A stretch of DNA of 64,000 nucleotides from Flectonema sp. DT1601 (GCA_964019425.1 OZ025797.1:1054001-1118000); one strand, 5' to 3'. Positions 1-9,658 are shown, numbered from the stretch's first letter. A program made the numbers and translations. The notes: generated from the sequence alone by a model not told the origin.

Positions 1-93
1 GTAATATGACGTGTCCGTCTTGCTCTGTGAATGATAATACTTCTTCTCGATCAGCTTTTCGTCGTCTTTGAATTCCCAGAGCGACCATATCAT
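1..93 (-). CDS. 5' end of an unknown protein gene (partial)
   Basis: An open frame of 31 codons runs from an ATG at 93 to the window edge, beginning MIWSLWEFKDDEKLIEKK. It is supported by a good acceptor just upstream on the minus strand (ATTTTCTTTCAG ending at 98, four bases before the ATG), the same arrangement seen at the other genes here. It is the next gene downstream of the snoRNA array in the direction of transcription. The fragment is too short to name and could be only a first exon. Confidence 0.45.
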   Translation of the reverse strand, partial: MIWSLWEFKDDEKLIEKKYYHSQSKTDTSYY

Positions 94-230
94 GTAACTG
101 AAAGAAAATAATCTCACAAAAGGTTAACAAACATCACACAATAACGAGAAAGAGTTCTCTACCAACCCTGTATTAAGTCATGTCTCCCTGCTGAGCGTTT
201 CTTGTGTTGAACACGACAAAGATACAAAAC

Positions 231-317
231 CGATCAGCAACATAATTATATACATATTGAAGTGAATCAATCAATGACAATGAAAGGATTAGATATGTTG
301 ATATTTGTCATCATTTG
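231..317 (-). ncRNA. C/D-box snoRNA family A, copy 1
   Basis: On the minus strand box C ATGATGA (314-308) is followed about 70 bases later by box D CTGA (237-234). The core matches the other six copies, but the flanks differ: the 5' flank is CCAA instead of AACGA, so the short terminal stem is weaker. The spacer to the next copy is unique. Target not recognised. Confidence 0.6.
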
Positions 318-490
318 GTTCAGAAGCAGCTGATCACATAGATCGACATAGAAGTTGTGCAATCTGCAGAGTCAGAATCAGTGCGAGTAGCGCTAGGACA
401 AGCTGTGAATTGGAGAATGCAGGAAGAAGAATAGATAGAAAGAACCCTGTCTTGCCCTTTCTCATGTTGAACACGACAAAGACACAAAAC

Positions 491-577
491 CGATCAGCAA
501 CATAATTATATACATATTGAAGTGAATCAATCAATGACAATGAAAGGATTAGATATGTTGATATTTGTCATCATTCG
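491..577 (-). ncRNA. C/D-box snoRNA family A, copy 2
   Basis: Minus strand: 5' CGA, box C ATGATGA (574-568), about 70 bases, box D CTGA (497-494), then TCG, so CGA and TCG pair as a short terminal stem. An internal TGATTGA could act as C'. The guide upstream of box D is AU-rich and I do not recognise its target. Confidence 0.68.
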
Positions 578-666
578 TTAAGTTGAGAATCACTTTTAGT
601 GAGAAAGGATCCCAGGGAGCGCAATGTTAACAAAGACGAGATGAATCTCCTCAAGAAGAGAACAAG

Positions 667-768
667 ACAATCAGTTTATAAATACACAGTTCTATCGCAT
701 ACCAACTGCAAGCAGCTGACTAAGATCGGAGGTGACAGAATAAGAATGTGATGTTTATCATCATTTCA
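667..768 (-). ncRNA. Candidate C/D-box snoRNA family B, copy 1
   Basis: Within the 479-bp unit a second pair of boxes is read on the minus strand: ATGATGA (764-758) and CTGA (674-671), about 84 bases apart. The terminal stem is only two pairs, so support is weaker than for family A. Target not recognised. Confidence 0.42.
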
Positions 769-969
769 GAAAAGTATTTCAATAAATTTACGAAAGCAAC
801 ACCCAACTGTGATATCAGAAAGGTGTGAATCCAAGAACCGCAGAGGAAGAAGGAAGTCGTGAGTGTTATCCTTATCACGTGAAGGAACTCTTACCAGATC
901 GTAGAAGTGACCACACACGTATTGCCCTGATCTCGTAACAAGATGAGATCTTTGTGCTGAATACAAAAC

Positions 970-1056
970 CGATCAGCAACATAATTATATACATATTGAA
1001 GTGAATCAATCAATGACAATGAAAGGATTAGATATGTTGATATTTGTCATCATTCG
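970..1056 (-). ncRNA. C/D-box snoRNA family A, copy 3
   Basis: Same core as copy 2, displaced by exactly 479 bp. Box C, box D and the CGA/TCG stem are unchanged. Confidence 0.68.
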
Positions 1057-1145
1057 TTAAGTTGAGAATCACCTTTTGTGAGAAAGGATCTCAGGGAGCG
1101 CAATGCAAACGAAGACGAGATGAATCTCCTCAAGAAGAGAACAAG

Positions 1146-1247
1146 ACAATCAGTTTATAAATACACAGTTCTATCGCATACCAACTGCAAGCAGCTGACT
1201 AAGATCGGAGGTGACAGAATAAGAATGTGATGTTTATCATCATTTCA
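1146..1247 (-). ncRNA. Candidate C/D-box snoRNA family B, copy 2
   Basis: Same boxes as copy 1, 479 bp further on. Confidence 0.42.
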
Positions 1248-1448
1248 GAAAAGTATTTCAATAAAGTTACGAAAGCGACACCCAACTGTGATATCAGAAA
1301 GGTGTGAATCCAAGAACTGCAGAGGAAGAAGGAAGTCGTGAGTGTTATCCTTATCACGTGAAGGAACTCTTACCAGATCGTAGAAGTGACCACACACGTA
1401 TTGTCCTGATCTCGTAACAAGATGAGATCCTTGTGCTGAATACAAAAC

Positions 1449-1535
1449 CGATCAGCAACATAATTATATACATATTGAAGTGAATCAATCAATGACAATG
1501 AAAGGATTAGATATGTTGATATTTGTCATCATTCG
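1449..1535 (-). ncRNA. C/D-box snoRNA family A, copy 4
   Basis: Same core, 479 bp further on. Boxes and terminal stem intact. Confidence 0.68.
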
Positions 1536-1624
1536 TTAAGTTGAGAATCACTTTTAGTGAGAAAGGATCTCAGGGAGCGCAATGTTAACAAAGACGAGAT
1601 GAATCTCCTCAAGAAGAGAACAAG

Positions 1625-1726
1625 ACAATCAGTTTATAAATACACAGTTCTATCGCATACCAACTGCAAGCAGCTGACTAAGATCGGAGGTGACAGAATA
1701 AGAATGTGATGTTTATCATCATTTCA
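1625..1726 (-). ncRNA. Candidate C/D-box snoRNA family B, copy 3
   Basis: Same boxes as copy 1, two units further on. Confidence 0.42.
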
Positions 1727-1927
1727 GAAAAGTATTTCAATAAAGTTACGAAAGCAACACCCAACTGTGATATCAGAAAGGTGTAAATCCAAGAACTGCA
1801 GAGGAAGAAGGAAGTCGTGAGTGTTATCCTTATCACGTGAAGGAACTCTCACCAGATCGTAGAAGTGACCACACACGTATTGTCCTGATCTCGTAACAAG
1901 ATGAGATCTTTGTGCTGAATACAAAAC

Positions 1928-2014
1928 CGATCAGCAACATAATTATATACATATTGAAGTGAATCAATCAATGACAATGAAAGGATTAGATATGTTGATA
2001 TTTGTCATCATTCG
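1928..2014 (-). ncRNA. C/D-box snoRNA family A, copy 5
   Basis: Same core, 479 bp further on. Boxes and terminal stem intact. Confidence 0.68.
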
Positions 2015-2103
2015 TTAAGTTGAGAATCACCTTTTGTGAGAAAGGATCTCAGGGAGCGCAATGCAAACGAAGACGAGATGAATCTCCTCAAGAAGAGAAC
2101 AAG

Positions 2104-2205
2104 ACAATCAGTTTATAAATACACAGTTCTATCGCATACCAACTGCAAGCAGCTGACTAAGATCGGAGGTGACAGAATAAGAATGTGATGTTTATCATCA
2201 TTTCA
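2104..2205 (-). ncRNA. Candidate C/D-box snoRNA family B, copy 4
   Basis: Same boxes as copy 1, three units further on. Confidence 0.42.
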
Positions 2206-2406
2206 GAAAAGTATTTCAATAAATTTACGAAAGCAACACCCAACTGTGATATCAGAAAGGTGTGAATCCAAGAACCGCAGAGGAAGAAGGAAGTCGTGAG
2301 TGTTATCCTTATCACGTGAAGGAACTCTTACCAGATCGTAGAAGTGACCACACACGTATTGCCCTGATCTCGTAACAAGATGAGATCTTTGTGCTGAATA
2401 CAAAAC

Positions 2407-2493
2407 CGATCAGCAACATAATTATATACATATTGAAGTGAATCAATCAATGACAATGAAAGGATTAGATATGTTGATATTTGTCATCATTCG
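2407..2493 (-). ncRNA. C/D-box snoRNA family A, copy 6
   Basis: Same core, 479 bp further on. Boxes and terminal stem intact. Confidence 0.68.
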
Positions 2494-2582
2494 TTAAGTT
2501 GAGAATCACCTTTTGTGAGAAAGGATCTCAGGGAGCGCAATGCAAACGAAGACGAGATGAATCTCCTCAAGAAGAGAACAAG

Positions 2583-2684
2583 ACAATCAGTTTATAAATA
2601 CACAGTTCTATCGCATACCAACTGCAAGCAGCTGACTAAGATCGGAGGTGACAGAATAAGAATGTGATGTTTATCATCATTTCA
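2583..2684 (-). ncRNA. Candidate C/D-box snoRNA family B, copy 5
   Basis: Same boxes as copy 1, four units further on. Confidence 0.42.
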
Positions 2685-2885
2685 GAAAAGTATTTCAATA
2701 AAGTTACGAAAGCGACACCCAACTGTGATATCAGAAAGGTGTAAATCCAAGAACTGCAGAGGAAGAAGGAAGTCGTGAGTGTTATCCTTATCACGTGAAG
2801 GAACTCTCACCAGATCGTAGAAGTGACCACACACGTATTGTCCTGATCTCGTAACAAGATGAGATCTTTGTGCTGAATACAAAAC

Positions 2886-2972
2886 CGATCAGCAACATAA
2901 TTATATACATATTGAAGTGAATCAATCAATGACAATGAAAGGATTAGATATGTTGATATTTGTCATCATTCG
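2886..2972 (-). ncRNA. C/D-box snoRNA family A, copy 7
   Basis: Last family A copy, boxes and stem intact. It belongs to the final, truncated 479-bp unit. Confidence 0.68.
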
Positions 2973-3061
2973 TTAAGTTGAGAATCACTTTTAGTGAGAA
3001 AGGATCTCAGGGAGCGCAATGTTAACAAAGACGAGATGAATCTCCTCAAGAAGTGAACAAG

Positions 3062-3163
3062 ACAATCAGTTTATAAATACACAGTTCTATCGCATACCAA
3101 CTGCAAGCAGCTGACTAAGATCGGAGGTGACAGAATAAGAATGTGATGTTTATCATTATTTTG
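3062..3163 (-). ncRNA. Candidate C/D-box snoRNA family B, copy 6, degenerate
   Basis: Box D CTGA is present (3069-3066), but box C reads ATAATGA (3159-3153) instead of ATGATGA. The repeat similarity ends here, so this is probably a dead terminal copy. Confidence 0.3.
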
Positions 3164-3449
3164 AGAGTCAACATGTCATCCAATTTTGTATTCCTGAAAA
3201 CAATAAAAAATATTTTACAACCAGAAATGATTTGATTGCCAAACAGTACCAATTTATAAGCAGCAACATAAGAACATAAAAACCTGTTCATTAGTAGGTG
3301 GGATATCCTTTTTTTTTTTTTTTTTTTTTTTTTCCGGGTTGCGCACAAACTAAAACAAAGCTTGAGAATTATTTAACGAGGTTCGAAAAAAAAATAAATC
3401 CCAAACATTTTCAAGAATTACTGGTTCCTCGGTGTTAAACTTGTCTAGA
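3164..3449. other. Spacer between gene 3450-4583 and the snoRNA array
   Basis: Unique AT-rich sequence with a T run of about 25 at 3309-3333. No gene recognised. In transcription order it holds the 3' flank of the 3450-4583 gene. Confidence 0.6.
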
Positions 3450-4583
3450 CTAACACCGAAAACAACTACATAACAACCCTATAACAAACAATACACCAAT
3501 AAATATGTAGTACACACATGAATAACAAGGTGGTTCGTCTCTTGGTGAGGACCTGAGTAAAGCTTTTGAATAAGCAACAATCTCCTGAATTTCCTTTGCA
3601 TTAGGTTTTGTGAGAGCCGTTGTTTTATTCGGAATGTAAGCAGCATCGCGAATACGACGAGAAAGATCTGTACAGGTGCGAATAGTCGTATTTAATAAAA
3701 TAGGTTTGTAAAGTGTGATCAGATCTTTGAAAGGATCCACCTGTTTAAATATTAACTCTGCAGTCTTCCTGGGACCCACAGTTGCTAATCTCTGAGGACG
3801 AGACCTACCAATTTGTATTGATTTAATAACTGGATGAAGGCATTTAAGTCTCATGCAATTAAATAAGTCATCAAATTCTTCAAGCAATAATTGAGGTACA
3901 GATTTCTTAACAATATCTTCTGTGAGATAAGTAAGCCTGTAGCCAGCGTTAATAACCGAAGGTGCGGCTGGGGACATGGATTTAAGTTTTTCAACGCAAT
4001 CTGAAATTGATAAGCCGGGACACGTCTTGAGAAGATAACTGCGTTTTCCAAGAAACGTTCCAAACGTCTTCTTCTTAGCAGAGTACGACTTTTCTCTACA
4101 ACCATAGTCATAAAAATAACTATCCAAGTGAAGTGTTACTACCGGTCCAGGTGGTACACATCGTCCGAACGCCTCAACCGACTGCGCCACAGGAATTTCC
4201 GAAATATCAGAAAGTACATAAAAATCAAAAACAGGAAGATCACTTATAGTAGTTTTATTACCAGCTATTTTAAAGTGTAGGTTTGCAGGAAGACCGTCAG
4301 TTATTTCCTCATGTTCTGTTATAATGTGACCACCTTTGACACTATCTCCAAGCTCTAGTCTCCTTGATAACAATTGAGATCGATGCCTTTCTGCTCCAGG
4401 CTTCACATTATATACTACATCCCATCCAGTCTCAAGATGGTCTCGTCTGCCCCATTGCACCTGTGCACATATACTATCAGTGTCTTCCCTTTGCCACGCT
4501 ATAGCTAAAGCGTTAATCCATGCGAACAGCCCACCTATTATTATAAATACGCGAATTCGCTCATTGAAGGGGGCCAGGTACAT
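3450..4583 (-). CDS. Unknown membrane protein with N- and C-terminal hydrophobic segments
   Basis: The 377-residue protein has a hydrophobic stretch at about 11-28 (VFIIIGGLFAWINALAIA), which could be a signal anchor, and a strong C-terminal membrane segment at about 354-372 rich in Cys, Ile and Val, ending CSCFRC. The region between holds about ten Cys and looks like a folded luminal or extracellular domain. The start is supported by an acceptor four bases upstream (TTTTCTCCCTACAG then GATCATG). It follows the metacaspase-like gene in the same direction with about 220 bases between them. I recognise no family. The topology (short ends, large luminal domain) is inferred from hydrophobicity only. 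Confidence 0.82.
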   Translation of the reverse strand: MYLAPFNERIRVFIIIGGLFAWINALAIAWQREDTDSICAQVQWGRRDHLETGWDVVYNVKPGAERHRSQLLSRRLELGDSVKGGHIITEHEEITDGLPANLHFKIAGNKTTISDLPVFDFYVLSDISEIPVAQSVEAFGRCVPPGPVVTLHLDSYFYDYGCREKSYSAKKKTFGTFLGKRSYLLKTCPGLSISDCVEKLKSMSPAAPSVINAGYRLTYLTEDIVKKSVPQLLLEEFDDLFNCMRLKCLHPVIKSIQIGRSRPQRLATVGPRKTAELIFKQVDPFKDLITLYKPILLNTTIRTCTDLSRRIRDAAYIPNKTTALTKPNAKEIQEIVAYSKALLRSSPRDEPPCYSCVYYIFIGVLFVIGLLCSCFRC

Positions 4584-4799
4584 GATCCTGTAGGGAGAAA
4601 AGTAACCGGTAATAAGTCTTTTATTCTCTTCATTTTAACATGTCTGTTTATTACGGTGGGATTCTTCGACCTGCCATAAAAGAAGAATGGTAATTCTAAA
4701 GAAATAATTAAAAGTACTAAATTACTTAATACAAAGAAAGTATCTACAAGTTAATTACCGAACTTATAAAAGAACGAATTGGGTGTCAGTCGTCGGGGA

Positions 4800-7700
4800 C
4801 TACTCCTCCGGAAGATGAAATATTGGATCGCAGAGATCTTCAATATTTGCGACGCAAAGTCTAGGAGTTTGACGATACGGCCATTTACTTAAAACTGATT
4901 GTACTTCATGCATCATTGTTGAGTACCATAATGGATTTGGTGGATTGGTCTTCTCCTTCAGCAGCTCAATGGCTTTCACAAAAGACCAAGTGAACAACCC
5001 GTAGTACTTTCCTTCAATAAACTTCTCAGCTGCTAATTCCTTCTCTCTGCAGGCTTGAATTAACCACATCCCTCGTCTATTAGTTGGAGTGAACTCCGCA
5101 TCGGCATCAGCTTGGTGGAGTAAACTAGATAGCCCTCCAAGGTTTTCTTTCCAATTTTTTAATTCTCGAAATTCCCTTGTCTTACACTCACAATGACTAT
5201 GAAATGTTCCTTGAGGTGGTGCAAGGAATCGACTGACAACTCTATCATCCCAGCCTTGCTTGGTTCGAAGTTGTCTCAGACGGAGGGCTCCCAAATGAAA
5301 GGCTTTCCCACTAGCTTCATCCTCATTAAAGATACCTCTTTGAACTGCAAGGTCAAGTGTATTTGATGTGTGACAACAATCTAATATAACCTGTTAGTGA
5401 ATATATCGATACAACATTCACATTTATGAAAAAAAAGTAAACATACCGTGACTTCACATCCTCTTGGTGCAGCCAGGTATAAGTTTTCTTTTAGTTCTGA
5501 GAAGCGAATGCATCGCTGTTTCCAATCGTAGTCTCTGCGATATTTTTTTTTTTTTTTTGTTATTGAAAGTATCTCAGATTGAATAACTAATAACATACAC
5601 GGGAAGTAAACAATAGTCATAACCACTCATCTCACTAGAAGTGTAGTCGTTTATCTGAGACCCAAGACCTGAAAAGTAAAACAAAATATGATCTCGTGGC
5701 TGACAGTCCTCCAACAACCACTGGATTCCCTTTCTGATGTTCGATGCGGTCGGTGGTGACGTTGGATTTATTATGTTTCCCATTTCGCTGAGTAACTTTA
5801 TATTACCGGGATCAACTTTGAAATTATTTTTCAACATGTTCGCCATAATTAAACAGTCGTTCGACGTTCCTCGCAAGTTATAATCACAACTGTGACATGC
5901 GGCTCCAATCAACAATGCTCTGAAACGACCTGATTCTCGATGAGGCATTCTCAGTATTGGAGATCGACCAGGATCGGTGTTGTTTATATTATCAGTATCA
6001 GTGATCCCATTACTCGAGACTCCAATTAAAGGTGAATTGATTACAAGGGACTGATACTTTGTACTATAATACGACACCATATATAATCCTCTAGATCGTG
6101 GTGGCGCAAGTATTATCGTTCCGAGAGTTAAATCAGGCCTACTTATGCCGGATGATATAGGGGCTTCTGACTGTACTTCTGTACACATTTCATCAACGAG
6201 AACGATTCGATCATCAAGTAAAGGGAACCCATCAAGGATGTGATAAGTTATAATTAATTCTTCTGTTAAAGATATAGATCTTGGAGCAACAATACCTCCT
6301 TTAAATTCAGTGTTAAGATTTATGTGAAGAGAGACGTGAGTTCCTTTACGTTTTGCAACTGAAGTCGGAGGAACTCGATCACGTCGTTGTTGATTTCCAT
6401 ATTCAAGAATGCAATTACGATAATCACCTTCTAGTCTACCTTCACCATCACTATCAGATAAACAAGTTTGTGGTGTTGCAAGTTCTCGTAAAGGAAGCTG
6501 TTCAAGTGTCTCACCCACAAGTGTAGTACTTGAAGTATTTTTATTAGGCGACATGACTTCAAAAGGATATTTGACTACAGAAGACCAACAACCATGACCA
6601 GTAGGCGTCAGATATCTTACTTCATAATTACCAGGTTCTTCAATAGCCTTCATTGTTACAGATCCAGAACGTCTGTCATTCATCCAAAACACTCTCTTTG
6701 CAGGGATGGCATCTATACTGTCGAAGTACCTCGCTGCCTTCCAGTCTGGATCACCTTTTTCGTATACACCAATGAAGTCTCTGATAGTGTTTTCTATATT
6801 GCCTTGAATTGAATATATAACTTGAACTTGTTGTTCAGATGGTTGCTTTGATCGAACAGTTAAAGAGACTTGTATTTCCTTTGCTGGATATGTTCCAGTA
6901 GCAATCGCTTTAAACGGTTCAGTCTTAGCAACTTCTCTATTCAATAAACTTGACCAGTACACAGCTATGTACTTACCTGGACGTTCAATACAAGCTTTAA
7001 CAGTTCCTTGAGACCTTCTCGCAAATAGGATCTTACTTGATTCTTCTTGATCTGTTGAATAGCCTGTGAATCCACTTATTGGAGAGCATCCATAAAGGCT
7101 CATACCTTCATCATATATTAGAAATCTGTCTTCAGGTCTGTGTACTAATTCATCAATTACCCAATGAAGTCGAGTTGGAGTCTTGACTTCAGTATTTATA
7201 TCTCTGACGTCAACTGTAAGTTGAGCGTACTCACCTACTACTAAAACAGATGGACCGTCAAGAATAAATTTCTGAAGTCTGTGACTAAAATAACCAACCT
7301 CATAACGACCCGCATGGTATGGTGCCTCAAGTTCGGTTCTCCACTTAGCCAATTTTGCGGTTGCAGTGGTGCGAACCTCGTCAGTTTGTCGTACAGCTTC
7401 AGGACGTCCATACGGATATAAAAATATACAATCAAGCTCAGAGAGAACTGCCAAACCTTCTGTAATGTCCCATGAGGCAGTAAATACGTCTCCGACTTTA
7501 ACACCTGCTTTTGGAGTTCCTGGAAGTTCTATGACACCTTTGATAGAACGACTAGAAAGACACTCCTGATCTGTCTCACCCCATACGGTAAATGTATTTG
7601 ACAATGCCATTGAACGTAACAATCCTGTTCTTGATGTCTTTAGGTATCTAATTTGATAACTGCCGGTAGTTTCTGGAGCTACAAATGCCAGGCTTGTTGA

Positions 7701-8258
7701 ATCAAACGAGACCAGTAAGTCTGGTGTCGGGGATATAATTGTAAGCAATGAACATCCAAAAGGAGAAGAACAATCAACATTCATACCTCCATTATCGGGG
7801 TCACTTACATGAAATAATGATAAATATCCACCATATAAAGACATTGGATTAAACGATATATCAATTCGACCACATGGTGGAGTCTCCGCTTGCTTGACAT
7901 CAATCTCCTGAGGGAGGCCAACTTTGCTGCCTGCGACACGAAAAGTTGATGAAAAAACTCTTCTTTTTAACACATAATCATACAAACATACAACATAAGA
8001 ACCCTCAGTTGCTGGGGCAATAATAACTCCTTCTCCTTCAGTATATTTATTGACAGGATGTAGTGGAGTACAATTCCACATTTGCTCACACGATAACAGA
8101 ACTCCAGCAGTGTTAAAAACTCGTATTTCATCATTCTCATCTGGATGCCACTTAACGTCAGCACCGACTAACCATTTTACTTTCACAGGATGCTCAGTGC
8201 TAGCAACATTTGGAATTAACGTGAGCTGAGTGAATATCGGTGTGCTCTCCTCCATCAT
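4800..8258 (-). CDS. Metacaspase-like protein (C14) with SKICH-like repeats; three exons
   Basis: Three exons (8258-5599, 5534-5447, 5390-4800) join in frame to 1112 residues. Residues about 15-755 hold roughly six beta-rich repeats ending in G-x-Y-x-x-x-Y patterns, which I read as SKICH-like (one contains DPDWKAARYFD and GNYEVRYL). A caspase p20 fold begins near 785 (RFRALLIGAACHSC). The catalytic Cys motif DCCHT is intact (C922, codon 5375-5373). The His motif, normally SGHG, reads SGLG: L865, codon CTT at 5666-5664, one base from His. LPVDYDW, restored across the first intron, matches the family's YPVD segment. A missing catalytic His suggests a pseudoenzyme; T. brucei MCA1 and MCA4 also have altered active sites. 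The acceptor lies just upstream (GACTCCTCAG). Substrate and location are unknown, and there is no signal peptide. Confidence 0.88.
5391..5446 (-). other. Spliceosomal intron 2 of the metacaspase-like gene
   Basis: 56 bp. Donor GTATGTTTAC, acceptor TTCACTAACAG with a CTAAC that could be the branch site. Phase 0. Splicing joins GCEVT to VILDCCHT, which restores the catalytic Cys motif. Confidence 0.9.
5535..5598 (-). other. Spliceosomal intron 1 of the metacaspase-like gene
   Basis: 64 bp. The donor GTATGTTATT follows CTTCCCGT and the acceptor is TATCGCAG. It interrupts a Val codon in phase 2. Removal gives PVDYDW, the expected metacaspase continuation, whereas reading through meets a stop within a few codons. 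It contains a run of 17 A. Confidence 0.9.
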
Positions 8259-8408
8259 TATTATACTACAAATTCAAACTGAGGAGTCATTTTTTTTATT
8301 CCAAATAATAATGTCGTTTGCTGGTAAGAAAGATATTTTTCATTAAAAAAAAAACATCTCTAGTAGTTTATTATGAATACAACCGTAACCGTGACAGAAA
8401 AAGACGAA

Positions 8409-8490
8409 GTAATCAGTTACCATGAATATCTTTTCAAGAGGGTTCAGTGTTAAAAAGCTCGTTTAGGTAATTATTGAAATCATCAGTTAA
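8409..8490 (-). ncRNA. C/D-box snoRNA, 18S A619-type guide, copy 1
   Basis: Minus strand: box C TGATGA (8485-8480), an antisense element to 18S GUUAAAAAGCUCGU (8462-8449), D' box CTGA (8447-8444), box D CTGA (8416-8413) and a 3' TTAC stem arm. The D guide differs from the other copies: ATGAATATC replaces ATGGTATC on the plus strand. Confidence 0.85.
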
Positions 8491-8636
8491 GTTGAGCTAC
8501 AGAGAGAGGATCGGGAACATTCCTTCAAACAAGACAGAATACCACGAGGGCGCTACTACACAACAACTAACAGACAAAACACTAGTCTGCGCCACAAGAG
8601 CTGCCGACAAGCAGTTATTCAACAGAAAAAGACGAA

Positions 8637-8716
8637 GTAATCAGTCACCATGGTATCTTTTCAAGAGAGTTCAGTGTTAAAAAGCTCGTTTAGGTAATTA
8701 TTGAAATCATCAGTTA
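8637..8716 (-). ncRNA. C/D-box snoRNA, 18S A619-type guide, copy 2
   Basis: Box C at 8712-8707, box D at 8644-8641, D' guide and D' box unchanged. The base next to the D guide differs (GTCACC for GTTACC on the plus strand). Confidence 0.85.
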
Positions 8717-8753
8717 TGTGTAAACAGATCAACCACCAGGAGAAACAAAACGA

Positions 8754-8843
8754 ACATCAGATTACGTGAAGGCTGGCTCGGATGTGGGAGAATCGCCGCT
8801 GCTTTCTTTTCCTGTGCTGAGTGATGCTTAAGTTCATCACTGA
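8754..8843 (-). ncRNA. Possible extra C/D-box snoRNA in the spacer
   Basis: Minus-strand GTGATGA (8840-8834) and CTGA (8760-8757) are spaced as in a C/D snoRNA and lie in the spacer between copies 2 and 3. The terminal stem is minimal and no target is recognised, so chance is possible. Confidence 0.28.
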
Positions 8844-8913
8844 AGTCCGTAGAAGTAAATCGCAACCACATGCGAAAGAAGCATTTAATTGGAATAGAAC
8901 AGAGAGCTGTAAA

Positions 8914-8993
8914 GTAATCAGTCACCATGGTATCTTTTCAAGGAAGTTCAGTGTTAAAAAGCTCGTTTGGTAATTATTGAAATCATCAGTTAC
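8914..8993 (-). ncRNA. C/D-box snoRNA, 18S A619-type guide, copy 3
   Basis: Box C at 8988-8983, box D at 8921-8918, terminal stem GTAA/TTAC perfect. One A is missing beside the antisense element (TTTGGTAA) and the linker reads AAGGAAG; the guide itself is intact. Confidence 0.85.
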
Positions 8994-9104
8994 GATGAGT
9001 TACAGAGCAATCACAATAGAAGGAGGAACATCCTGTCTACTGCTCAACAGTTTCAGGCAAACAACGACGCCCTAAAGGTTCGCATTGTAACAGAAAAAGA
9101 CGAA

Positions 9105-9184
9105 GTAATCAGTTACCATGGTATCTTTTCAAGAGGGTTCAGTGTTAAAAAGCTCGTTTAGGTAATTATTGAAATCATCAGTTG
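9105..9184 (-). ncRNA. C/D-box snoRNA, 18S A619-type guide, copy 4
   Basis: Box C at 9180-9175, box D at 9112-9109, guide intact. The 5' flank is CCAAC, so only AA pairs with the 3' TT of the stem. Confidence 0.83.
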
Positions 9185-9275
9185 GTCACGGGAAGGTACT
9201 GATGGGGATTGGTTAAAATCAATCGACAGCAAACAGAAGAAGAGAAATAACACCCGCATAGGAAGCACTACTGCC

Positions 9276-9293
9276 ACGGTACTAGAGTACCGT
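9276..9293. other. Perfect 7-bp hairpin in a snoRNA spacer
   Basis: ACGGTAC, loop TAGA, GTACCGT forms a perfect stem-loop between snoRNA copies 4 and 5. It could be part of a single-hairpin H/ACA-like (AGA-box) RNA, which in Euglenozoa are mixed with C/D genes, or a processing signal. This role is inference. Confidence 0.4.
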
Positions 9294-9341
9294 CATGCTG
9301 ATCCTCTGATTGGGTAAACAAGAAGTACCACAACAGACGAA

Positions 9342-9422
9342 GTAATCAGTTACCATGGTATCTTTTCAAGAGAGTTCAGTGTTAAAAAGCTCGTTTAGGT
9401 AATTATTGAAATCATCAGTTAC
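9342..9422 (-). ncRNA. C/D-box snoRNA, 18S A619-type guide, copy 5
   Basis: Box C at 9417-9412, box D at 9349-9346, stem GTAA/TTAC perfect, guide intact. Confidence 0.86.
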
Positions 9423-9658
9423 GTTGAGCTACAGAGCAATCACAATAGAAGGAGGAAATACTGCCCGACAATTTCGGGTAAACAACGTTATGACTAACGA
9501 TTATTATGCAGAGGGGACACCTGCTTTGGACACGCTGGTTTATTCACAATAACTTCGGTAGCGTATGGTTAACACATAAGCGCGCTCAGTTCCAATGAGG
9601 CTAATAGAAGGGCTCCATTACAGAGACACCAAAGGTTCGCATTGCAGTAGACAAAACA

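Larger units (their letters stand above)
206..3163 (-). repeat. Tandem snoRNA array with 479-bp unit
   Basis: A 479-bp unit is repeated head to tail about five times (unit starts near 491, 970, 1449, 1928, 2407, 2886), with a truncated last unit and a divergent 259-bp first unit (231 to 491). Copies differ at few sites and the variants are mosaic: the 766-966 segment translates identically to 2203-2403, while neighbouring units differ, which suggests gene conversion or unequal exchange. Each unit holds one or two C/D-box snoRNA candidates read on the minus strand. The 66-residue frames inside it are by-products of the repeat. Confidence 0.9.

Noticed and set aside
766-2882. Five 66-codon minus-strand frames in the tandem repeats as a small-protein family
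   Set aside because: They fall between snoRNA boxes, have no acceptor at the ATG and repeat only because the DNA does.
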